DNA from: Paenibacillus sp. Root444D2
Lineage (GTDB): Bacteria > Bacillota > Bacilli > Paenibacillales > NBRC-103111
Assembly: GCF_001426375.1 (NCBI RefSeq)
Contig: NZ_LMEO01000003.1
Coordinates: 62,448 to 126,447, forward strand
Reading direction: 5' to 3'
DNA length: 64,000 nt
Below, piece by piece: positions 55,661 through 63,344 of the stretch (position 1 is the stretch's first letter; each line of letters begins with the position of its first letter). The notes under the pieces were generated by a model. It had not been told where the DNA came from and did no database searches. It worked only from the letters and a program-made list of their open reading frames with translations. The position numbers and the translations under genes are program-made.

Positions 55661-56638
55661 TTAAGCCGTCCCGAAGGTGACGCCCAGTTCCCGAAGCCGC
55701 TTGCGGTACGCGATGCTCAAGCGATCTGTATTCAGGTGCAGCTCCGCTTGAAGATCGAGCGGCAGCAGCTCTGGCTTCTGGTTTTCGACCATTTCACGAT
55801 CCTGCTCAATGAGCAGATCTTGAAACTGAACGAAAACTTCGTCAGGTTCCTCATAAGCATAGTTCCTCTGCTTCAACATGAACGCTTTGCTCGTCTGCTC
55901 CGTTTCCGGCAGCACCATCAAGAACAACCGGAAGATATGATCCGTATCACGGTCTCTTTTGGTGAAAGCGACACAGAGCGGACCGAACACTTCGTATACG
56001 TATCGGCTATGTACGCCGCGCCCCGTTCCATCCGGGTCGGGTTGATAGACGACGATTTCCTCTGAAGTAAGGACACCGTCCTCCTCGGAAACCTGATAAT
56101 CCCCAATTTCGGCAAATTCACTATCACCCAGTAGACCCTCATGTACAAACATCAAGTGGGATACGTCGAGGAAGTTCTCTATAATACGAGGTCCTGCAGC
56201 TTGCAGAGTGTAAGGTCCCATGATGACTTCTTTGAAGCCGTCAGGGATATACGCACTCACTTTTGGAAGAGAATGAACTGGTGCACCTAAGCTCACCCAG
56301 ATAAACCCATGTGCCTCTACACATGCGTAGACGAACGCTTTCGCCTTGGAGGGAATCGCTCGATCAGCAGGCAGAGACGGAATTCGCGTACAAGTACCGC
56401 AGCCGTTATAGGACCAACCGTGGTAAGCACAGACAAGTTCATCCCCCTTCACTTTGCCCAGCGATAGTGGTACTCCCCGATGAATACATAGGTCCTTGAA
56501 GGCGTGGACGCCTTGCGAAGTGCGGAATACAGCCACTTTTTCACCTAACACGATGACAGGTATAGGCTTCTCTAACAGTTCTGACGACAACAACACCGGA
56601 TGCCACTCGTCAATCAAAGCAATATCTTGTATCGTCAT
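55661..56638 (-). CDS. Rieske 2Fe-2S ring-hydroxylating oxygenase, alpha-subunit type
   Basis: 325 residues. The Rieske cluster ligands are C51-x-H53 (CIHRG) and C70-x2-H73 (CAYHGW). The mononuclear iron site is N155-x2-D158-x2-H161-x4-H166 (ENFLDVSHLMFVHEG). The protein resembles vanillate demethylase and pheophorbide oxygenase-type oxygenases. No reductase gene is adjacent. Next to xanthine dehydrogenase genes, two known parallels are relevant: HpxD of Klebsiella (purine oxidation) and NdmA/B of Pseudomonas (N-demethylation of methylxanthines). A purine substrate is therefore plausible but unproven. Confidence 0.88.
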   Translation of the reverse strand: MTIQDIALIDEWHPVLLSSELLEKPIPVIVLGEKVAVFRTSQGVHAFKDLCIHRGVPLSLGKVKGDELVCAYHGWSYNGCGTCTRIPSLPADRAIPSKAKAFVYACVEAHGFIWVSLGAPVHSLPKVSAYIPDGFKEVIMGPYTLQAAGPRIIENFLDVSHLMFVHEGLLGDSEFAEIGDYQVSEEDGVLTSEEIVVYQPDPDGTGRGVHSRYVYEVFGPLCVAFTKRDRDTDHIFRLFLMVLPETEQTSKAFMLKQRNYAYEEPDEVFVQFQDLLIEQDREMVENQKPELLPLDLQAELHLNTDRLSIAYRKRLRELGVTFGTA

Positions 56639-56659
56639 CGTCCTTACGTCCTCTCATGC

Positions 56660-57808
56660 TTATTTAGGAATGACACCTTTAATGCCCTTAACAAACCAGG
56701 TTGTGCCCAAAATCTCTTCGTCTGTCATCTTTTTACCCTGTTCAAAACGCGTCTTGCCATCTTGATCCACGATAGGTCCTTGGAATACGTCGAAGGTACC
56801 ATTCAAGATATCTTGCTTCTTCTTCTCGACAAGAACTTTAACGTCGACTGGCACATTTTTACCTAGAGGAGCTATATCTGTAATGCCTTCTTTCATGCTT
56901 CCGAAATATGCGCTGGATTTCCAAGTTCCGTCCATGACACTTTTAACCGTCTGCACATAGTAAGGTCCCCAGTTCCATTTCGGGTTCGAAATATACGTCT
57001 CAGGTGCAAATCGGCCCATATCCGAATCGTTTCCAATCCCCCACACTTTGCGTTCCGCTGCAGCTTGAATACTTGCCGGAGAATCTTGGTACGCAGCCAA
57101 AACGTCAACGCCTTTATCCAGCAAAGAAATCGCAGCTTGCTTCTCCGTCGCCGGATCGAACCAAGTATTACTCCAAACCACAGACACATCAATGTCCGGA
57201 TTGACGCTTTGCGCACCGAGTGTAAAAGCATTAATGGTATAAATAACTTCTGGAATTGGGAATGCACCGACATAACCTAAGTGATTGTTCTTGGTCATTT
57301 TACCGGCCGCCATACCTACGAGATAAGCACTTTGGTATTCGCGCCCCATGTAAGTCCCTAGGTTAGGCAATGTTTTATAGCCAGTTGCGTGTAGGAATGT
57401 CACCTTCGGGTGCTTTTGAGCTACATTGTACATCGGGTCCATATAACCAAAGGACGTTCCGAAAATAATATCGTTTTTCTGGGCTAACTCTTCAAACACA
57501 CGCTCCGCATCAGGACCTTCAGGAATATTTTCAACCGTGGTTGCTTTGATGCCGAGCTCTTTTTCCAACATTAAACGGCCTTGATCATGCTCATAGGTCC
57601 AGCCTCCATCACCGGGAACCCCGATATAGACAAAGGCGACTCTAGGCAGCTTTTTCTCCACTGATGACGGCGTTGCATTAGCAGCTTGGGTTGAAGCTGG
57701 GGATGCATTAGGTGCGGTCGTGGTGCTAGTCGTAGTTGATTGTCCAGAGCAAGCGGTTAGGAACATAAGTAAGATAGCTGTTAAGGAAAACATCCCTTTT
57801 TTTGTCAT
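56660..57808 (-). CDS. BMP-family ABC substrate-binding lipoprotein
   Basis: 382 residues. Lipoprotein signal ending in FLTACSG (cysteine about 20), a Thr/Ser/Ala-rich linker, then a BMP/PnrA domain (VAFVYIGVPGDGGWTYEHDQGRLMLEKELG, NDIIFGTSFGYMDPMYNVAQKHP, HLGYVGAFPIPEVIYTINAFTLGAQSVNP, DVLAAYQDSPASIQAA). BMP proteins bind nucleosides or purines for ABC uptake. The ATG at 57808 has AGAGGGG about 11 bases upstream. The partner ATPase and permeases are not in the window. Placement in the xanthine dehydrogenase cluster points to a purine ligand. Confidence 0.9.
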   Translation of the reverse strand: MTKKGMFSLTAILLMFLTACSGQSTTTSTTTAPNASPASTQAANATPSSVEKKLPRVAFVYIGVPGDGGWTYEHDQGRLMLEKELGIKATTVENIPEGPDAERVFEELAQKNDIIFGTSFGYMDPMYNVAQKHPKVTFLHATGYKTLPNLGTYMGREYQSAYLVGMAAGKMTKNNHLGYVGAFPIPEVIYTINAFTLGAQSVNPDIDVSVVWSNTWFDPATEKQAAISLLDKGVDVLAAYQDSPASIQAAAERKVWGIGNDSDMGRFAPETYISNPKWNWGPYYVQTVKSVMDGTWKSSAYFGSMKEGITDIAPLGKNVPVDVKVLVEKKKQDILNGTFDVFQGPIVDQDGKTRFEQGKKMTDEEILGTTWFVKGIKGVIPK

Positions 57809-57816
57809 AATGGCTT

Positions 57817-58302
57817 CTACCCCTCTCTTTTTATCGACAAACCACATCTTTCTACCGCTCTAAAAATGCCTTCATAGCCCGTGCATCGGCATATATTGCC
57901 GCACAGTGCCTCTTCGGCCTCCGCCCTAGTCGGGGTAGGATTCTTTTCCCATAAAGCCGTAAGCGTAACGACCATACCAGCGGTACAATAACCGCACTGC
58001 AGCCCTCCTTCCTCTAACATAGCTTGCTGAACAGGATGCAGCTCTTCCCCTGCCGATATCCCCTCAATAGTCGTTACTTCCTTACCCGCCGCTTGATAAG
58101 CCATGAGCAGACAAGAATTAACGGGTTTACCATCAAGCAGTACCATGCAGGCTCCACATCGCCCTATCTCACAAGAAACTTTGGTTCCTGTTAAAAGTAA
58201 GTCATCGCGCAGGATATCCGACATCCGTTTGGAAGCAGGGACCGGTACCGCAACAGCCTTACCGTTAATGGAACATTCAAGCACATAAGTGGTATTAATC
58301 AA
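57817..58302 (-). CDS. pucE: Xanthine dehydrogenase iron-sulfur subunit
   Basis: 161 residues. N-terminal plant-type 2Fe-2S domain with ligands C44, C49, C52 and C64 (CEIGRCGAC ... SC), and a C-terminal 2Fe-2S domain with C103, C106, C138 and C140 (LQCGYCTAGM, ICRCTGYEGI). It passes electrons from the molybdenum subunit to the FAD subunit. Its start overlaps the large subunit gene by 8 bp, showing one transcript. Confidence 0.94.
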   Translation of the reverse strand: MINTTYVLECSINGKAVAVPVPASKRMSDILRDDLLLTGTKVSCEIGRCGACMVLLDGKPVNSCLLMAYQAAGKEVTTIEGISAGEELHPVQQAMLEEGGLQCGYCTAGMVVTLTALWEKNPTPTRAEAEEALCGNICRCTGYEGIFRAVERCGLSIKREG

Positions 58303-60748
58303 TGGCCTCCACCCCTTCTAACCAGTCGATGGACTGCACGATGTTCTCCGGTGAAATCGGAAGTCGATTTACCCAAATCCCCGTTGCTTGCCGGACCGCT
58401 GCGGTAATGGCCGGGGCCAAACCGACGGAGCCGATTTCGCCAACCCCGCGCGGGCCAAATGTATCACCCTCGGGCAAATCTTCGATCGCTTCTACCCGAA
58501 TGGTATGAGGGCTATCCTTGAAGGTTGGAACCAGGTACGTGTCCAAATTATGCCGGACGTAATTGCTGTCCTTCATGACAGCATCCTCGGTCAACGTAAA
58601 TCCCAGTGCCATCACGCTGCCGCCTTCGATCTGCCCGAGGAACCCCATCGGATTAATAACAGGACCTGCTGCTATGACGTGATCGGTTTGCAGCACCTTC
58701 ACTCGCCCCGTCAGCATGTTCACTTCCACTTCCACGATGACGGATGCGTAGGAATATAAATAATGAGCGCCGACCAGCCCTTCCGGCGTCGTCGGGTAAT
58801 CGAACTCCGTATGCGCGATGATCGGCTGGGCTGCTGCCTCCGCAACCCCCGCCAACTCCGCATACGTCACAACCGGCTTACCCGATCCATCGCCCTTGCG
58901 ATGAATCCCGCCTGCGCCGGTTGCCAGCTCTTCGGCTGTGAGGCCGGCGAGTGCAGACGCCTGCTGAAGCAGCGCCTGCACGAACGACGGCTTCAGCCGC
59001 TGCAGTGCGCGCCACATCATCGTGGTGGCGCGCGAAGCGGTGCTGGATCCGCTGCTCGGCACGCGATCCGTATCGCCGATGACGATGCGGATGTCTTCGG
59101 CGGCGCAGCCGAAAAAGTCTTGCAGCATCAACGTGAGCGCTGCATAAAGCCCTTGCCCGAACTCCTCGAAGCCGAAGGAGGCCTGGATCTTGCCCTCCGG
59201 CGTAAGCTCGATGCGTCCGCCGGAGTGATCCGGGATGCCCAGGCCGAGCCCGGCGCCGTGCATCACCATCGCTGCGCCGACGCCTCGGCGGATCCACGGG
59301 GCTTGATCTTCGCTCTTGTGATCTTCGCCCTTGTGACCTTCGCTCTCGTCATCCCGCTCTGCCCCCTGCAGCCTCTCCGCTGGATCCTGCTGCTTCTCGC
59401 CTTCGCCCTGCTTTACCGCTTCATCTTGCTTTCTCTCGCCCGCGTCCTCCTGTACCGCTTCATCGCCTTCCCGCTTCAGCTTCCCGCGCTTCGCCCAGAG
59501 CGGCGACTCCTTCACCTTGCTCCACACTTGGCTCGCGCCCTCGGTCTGCACAATCTTCTGTCCCATCGGCCCCGGGTCGCTTGGAGCGCGCAAGTTCAGC
59601 TTGCGCAGCTCCCAGGAGTCCATACCGAGCTTCTCGGCTAACCGCTCGATTTGGCTTTCAACGGCAAAAATCACCTGATTGCCGCCAAAGCCCCGAAACT
59701 CACCGGAAACACCGTTATTCGTATATACACTCGTCCCCTGAACATCTACATTCGGAATGTTATAAGGTCCTATCGCATGTTCCGTAGCAAAATTCAATAC
59801 CTCACAACCCAAGGTTGCATAAGCGCCTGTATCCGCAAGAATACTGACTTGATGCGCGACGAGACGTCCCTCTTGATCCGCGCCGGTCTTCATCCTAATC
59901 CGCATCGGATGCCGTTTGATGCCTGATATGACCGATTCACGCCGCGAATTGTGCATCTTGATCGGTGATCCCGTCTTCAATGCCATCAGGGCACCGAAGG
60001 GCTGCACATTGAGCTCATCCTTACCGCCAAACGATCCGCCAATCGGACTGGATACGACCCGAATCTGCTCTTCAGTCATCCCTAGAATCCTTGACAGCTG
60101 CATCCGATCCTTGTAACCATGCTGCGTCGGCGAGTAAACCGTCAATCGCCCATCATCCTCTGGGATAAATAAGCCGCCCTCTGTTTCCATGTAAGTATGC
60201 ATTTGACGAGGCGTAAAGTACGTCTCCTCAACAATATGTGCACACCTCTCGAACGCCGTCTCTGCCTCCCCATGCTTCAAGCTGGTTCGGTGAAGCAGAT
60301 TGCCATCGGGATGCAGCCTAATTGCACTCGCGTCTAGCGCCGTTTCTGGATCATCTACAATGGGTAATGGCTCATAATCAACTTCAATCAAGCTAAGCGC
60401 ATATTCAGCGATCTCTTCCGTATCCGCAGCTACTGCCGCCAAAGCGTCCCCCATGTAACGAACACGTTCATGACAGAACACAGGCTGATGCGGGAAGGCA
60501 ATGCCGAATAAATTCATCCCAGGCACATCCTCTGCCGTTACCACGACGCGCACACCGGGAATCATTATCGCCTTGCTTGTATCGATGGAAAGAATCCATG
60601 CATGAGGATAACGACTGCGAAGTACCTTCCCATGCAGCATGCCGGGTGCTGTTAAATCCGTGAGATATCGGAGCTTACCGGTTACCTTTTCCTCACCGTC
60701 AGGTCGGATAATCCACTTTTTTGCATACGTATCACGACCTAGGAGCAT
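58295..60748 (-). CDS. pucD: Xanthine dehydrogenase molybdenum-binding subunit with a charged insertion
   Basis: 817 residues. Hydroxylates hypoxanthine and xanthine at the molybdopterin centre. Motifs: GKLRYLTDL, the PIGGSFGGKDEL loop (236-246), EFRGFGGNQ (350-358) and the catalytic glutamate in GVGEIGSVGLAPAITAAVRQA. Residues about 424-483 are a low-complexity, highly charged stretch (repeats like HKSED, HKGED, SEGHKGED; Gln, Glu, Lys, Asp) absent from ordinary homologues. The DNA there is made of 15-18-bp repeats, so slippage expansion is likely; the flanking catalytic segments are intact. Overlaps the genes on both sides. Confidence 0.93.
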   Translation of the reverse strand: MLLGRDTYAKKWIIRPDGEEKVTGKLRYLTDLTAPGMLHGKVLRSRYPHAWILSIDTSKAIMIPGVRVVVTAEDVPGMNLFGIAFPHQPVFCHERVRYMGDALAAVAADTEEIAEYALSLIEVDYEPLPIVDDPETALDASAIRLHPDGNLLHRTSLKHGEAETAFERCAHIVEETYFTPRQMHTYMETEGGLFIPEDDGRLTVYSPTQHGYKDRMQLSRILGMTEEQIRVVSSPIGGSFGGKDELNVQPFGALMALKTGSPIKMHNSRRESVISGIKRHPMRIRMKTGADQEGRLVAHQVSILADTGAYATLGCEVLNFATEHAIGPYNIPNVDVQGTSVYTNNGVSGEFRGFGGNQVIFAVESQIERLAEKLGMDSWELRKLNLRAPSDPGPMGQKIVQTEGASQVWSKVKESPLWAKRGKLKREGDEAVQEDAGERKQDEAVKQGEGEKQQDPAERLQGAERDDESEGHKGEDHKSEDQAPWIRRGVGAAMVMHGAGLGLGIPDHSGGRIELTPEGKIQASFGFEEFGQGLYAALTLMLQDFFGCAAEDIRIVIGDTDRVPSSGSSTASRATTMMWRALQRLKPSFVQALLQQASALAGLTAEELATGAGGIHRKGDGSGKPVVTYAELAGVAEAAAQPIIAHTEFDYPTTPEGLVGAHYLYSYASVIVEVEVNMLTGRVKVLQTDHVIAAGPVINPMGFLGQIEGGSVMALGFTLTEDAVMKDSNYVRHNLDTYLVPTFKDSPHTIRVEAIEDLPEGDTFGPRGVGEIGSVGLAPAITAAVRQATGIWVNRLPISPENIVQSIDWLEGVEAID

Positions 60749-61652
60749 CCGCTCCGCCCCCTTTTTGCCACGCTTTATAGCACTCAGAAACGATGAGATT
60801 GGCCGCTGTCTGCTTGCGATAGGTTACACCGGCATAATCATCAGCCACAGCATCAAATTCCGCGAACACACCCTTATGCAGATACTTTAGAAGCTCCTTG
60901 GATAAAGGCTGGCCAATGGCAGCGGCCTCCAGATCTTTAAACCTTGCTGGAACAGCGCTTCCTCCACCCGCAGCTAATGCAATGCTTGTGAGGGTTCCAT
61001 CCGTTCCGAGCGCTAGCCTCCCAGCCACTGTTACAACCGATGGGGTGAATGCTTCCCTTCGTCCCACCTTTAGATAAAACTCATAGCGGCTTCCCTCTTC
61101 CGCATTCATCTGAGCTGCCGTTTGCACCACGATCCCTGTCATTACCTCGTTCTGGGTCGAAATCGAACTTTCCAGCCAATCCGTCAACGCCAGTGAACGT
61201 TCATTCTGCCCATCCGAGCAAATGATTTGGGCGTCCATCACAAGCAATACAGGTATCAGGTCCCCCGTTCGTGACATTACGTTGCCTCCGATAGAGGCTA
61301 AATTTCGAACAGAGGGCGCTGCAATCTCCGAGCAGGCTTGCACTAGGAGTCCGCATCTTTGCCTAACCAGCTCATTTTTCATCAAATCGGCTAAACAAAG
61401 GGCTGGCCCTATATGAATGTGTCCAAGAGAATCAACCGTTAATCCCGAGAGAGATGAAATACTTCCAAGGCTAATTAGATGCTGCGGGAGCGGTGAATGA
61501 CCGTTTTCCCAGCGAGTACGCAGCCAGGTTCCCCCAGCAATGAGTACCGAGTCATCTCCCCATTTATGCTTCAAACGCATAGCTTCCTCTACACTCGTAG
61601 GCTGCCATACTGAAGGCTGCTGCTCTGGCAGCTGGTACAAAGGAACTGACAT
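60732..61652 (-). CDS. pucC: Xanthine dehydrogenase FAD-binding subunit
   Basis: 306 residues of the molybdopterin dehydrogenase FAD-binding fold. FAD motifs: VLIAGGTWLRTRWENG and the second loop SVRNLASIGGNVMSRTGDLIPVLL. The C-terminal part has the CO dehydrogenase flavoprotein C-domain (FYLKVGRREAFTPSVVTVAGRL). The ATG at 61652 has AAGGAGG 7 bases upstream. First gene of the structural subunits; palindrome ladder C separates it from the accessory genes. Confidence 0.92.
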   Translation of the reverse strand: MSVPLYQLPEQQPSVWQPTSVEEAMRLKHKWGDDSVLIAGGTWLRTRWENGHSPLPQHLISLGSISSLSGLTVDSLGHIHIGPALCLADLMKNELVRQRCGLLVQACSEIAAPSVRNLASIGGNVMSRTGDLIPVLLVMDAQIICSDGQNERSLALTDWLESSISTQNEVMTGIVVQTAAQMNAEEGSRYEFYLKVGRREAFTPSVVTVAGRLALGTDGTLTSIALAAGGGSAVPARFKDLEAAAIGQPLSKELLKYLHKGVFAEFDAVADDYAGVTYRKQTAANLIVSECYKAWQKGGGADAPRS

Positions 61653-61837
61653 GAACAACCCTCCTTAAAGTTTTTCTTTAGAAAAACTTACTTCGTAAGA
61701 GATACTTGAGTTTTCCGTAGGAACACTTACTTTGTAACCATTACTGAGCTTTCATCTCAGCCGCCACTTGAGGGGCCTCGTGACGAGGTTTACTACTTTA
61801 AGCCACTTGAGGCGCTCTGACACGGGGTTTACCACTT

Positions 61838-62474
61838 TAAGCTTGTTTTTCATCGTTACATATACACTTTCACTCATTCCCCACACTTTAGCGATGAATT
61901 TCATCGTTATAGCCGCCACTCAAGGGCTCTGACATGGGGTTTACCACTTTAAGCTTGTTTTTCATCGTTACAGATACACTTTCACTCATTCCCCACACTT
62001 TAGCGATGAATTTCATCGTTACAGCCGACACTCGAGGGGCTCTGACATGGGGTTTACCACTTTAAGCTTGTTTTTCATCGTTACATATACACTTTCACTC
62101 ATTCCCCACACTTTAGCGATGAATTTCATCGTTACAGCCGCCACTTGAGGGGATCTGACATGGGGTTTACCCCTATAAGCTTGTTTTTCATCGTTACATA
62201 TACACTTTCACTCATTCCCCACACCTTAGCGATGAATTTCATCGTTACAACCGCCACTTGAGGCGCTCTGACACGGGGTTTACCACTTTAAGCTTGTTTT
62301 TCATCGTTACAGATACACTTTCACTCATTACCACACTTTAGCGATGAATTTCATCGTTACAGCCGCCACTTGAGGGGCTCTGACATGGGGTTTACCACTT
62401 TAAGCTTGTTTTTCATCGTTACAAATACACTTTCACTCATTCCCCACACTTTAGCGATGAATTTCATCGTTACA
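61838..62474. repeat. Palindrome ladder C: twelve CATCGTTA hairpins, 51/62-bp steps
   Basis: The right arm CATCGTTA occurs at 61851, 61902, 61963, 62014, 62076, 62127, 62189, 62240, 62302, 62352, 62414 and 62465; steps alternate 50-51 and 61-62 bp. Every second core is a perfect hairpin TAGCGATGAA-TTTCATCGTTA, the others are half-sites TAAGCTTG-TTTTT-CATCGTTA. The filler (CACTTTCACTCATTCCCCAC, GGGGTTTACCACTT) is specific to this array. Truncated copies extend back to about 61750. The whole gap 61653-62641 shows no gene. Confidence 0.95.
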
Positions 62475-62641
62475 GCCACCACTTGAGAGGCTCTGACATG
62501 GGGTTTACCCATTTTAGGTTTGGTGCAAATCTTGTGAACTAAGTTCCCATTTATTCAAAAGCCATCCGCATATAAATTAGATATACTATAAACAATATGC
62601 AAAAACCGCGTCAACTAACTTAACAACACTTTGTGTTTTTG

Positions 62642-62675
62642 TATAAAAAAATAGCGCATTATTAGTAATAATGCA
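62642..62675 (-). terminator. Terminator after the pucB-like gene
   Basis: On the minus strand GCATTATTA and TAATAATGC form a stem that runs into GCTATTTTTTTAT. It shows that the accessory genes end before ladder C, so pucC needs its own promoter. Confidence 0.75.
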
Positions 62676-62703
62676 CTCACACTCTCTTTTATGTTATTTA
62701 AGT

Positions 62704-63339
62704 TCACATATATTGGTGCGAAAATATTTTTTTCGCCTGTTCATAGCGATCTACTGTGTCAATGTCCATAAATTTCAACTGTTTTTTCTCTTCCACAATT
62801 TGACCGCGGTACACAGGTAAGCGTAATAAGGATCGAGCTCCAGCATCCCCTTCCAAAGCAGCAGCAGCCGGCCACATCCCTCGCCCCAAAATAACAGGAG
62901 GCTTCGGCATCCCCTTATCCCCGCTGGCGATGTAATCGCAGCCCGCTTCCTTATTAAACGCATTCGTTAGGCGAAATAGCATCTGACTATCTACGAAAGG
63001 CTGATCCGCCAACAGAACTAAGATGCCATCTGCACCCATCTCTTCCGCCACCTGGATCCCCGTGCGCAGCGAGTGCGCCATCCCGTTTTCAGCATCCGCA
63101 CATATCTCAATCCGGCATCTGCCCAATAATATATGCATGTGAGCTTCTTCCGGTAACCAATCCAAGGAATCCCCAACACGCACGACAACAACCACACTAT
63201 GCAGTTCAGAATGAAGAGCTTGCAGCAAAGCAAGCCCGCCAAGCCGTACGCCTTCAGCCATTTCTAGCGACTGCTTCGCTGTCCCCATCCGTTTGCTGCT
63301 GCCTGCAGCCAAGTACACACCAACGATTTTTTTCTTCAC
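62704..63339 (-). CDS. pucB: MobA-like nucleotidyltransferase, molybdenum cofactor maturation (PucB/MocA type)
   Basis: About 211 residues. NTP-transferase fold with VGVYLAAGSSKRMGTAKQSL at the N-terminus, SLRTGIQVAEEMGADGILVLLADQPFVD (metal-binding Asp in LLADQP) and a C-terminal DIDTVDRYEQAK. MocA enzymes add CMP to the molybdopterin cofactor for xanthine dehydrogenases; PucB is the Bacillus equivalent. The start is uncertain: GTG at 63339, behind GGTGAG and just after the xdhC-like stop, is preferred over an extension to 63399 that overlaps that gene. Confidence 0.88.
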   Translation of the reverse strand: MKKKIVGVYLAAGSSKRMGTAKQSLEMAEGVRLGGLALLQALHSELHSVVVVVRVGDSLDWLPEEAHMHILLGRCRIEICADAENGMAHSLRTGIQVAEEMGADGILVLLADQPFVDSQMLFRLTNAFNKEAGCDYIASGDKGMPKPPVILGRGMWPAAAALEGDAGARSLLRLPVYRGQIVEEKKQLKFMDIDTVDRYEQAKKIFSHQYM

Positions 63340-63344
63340 AATGC

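Noticed and set aside
58763-59641. Long plus-strand frame of 292 codons inside the xanthine dehydrogenase large subunit gene
   Set aside because: Antisense shadow in a GC-rich stretch; the minus-strand frame has all conserved motifs.
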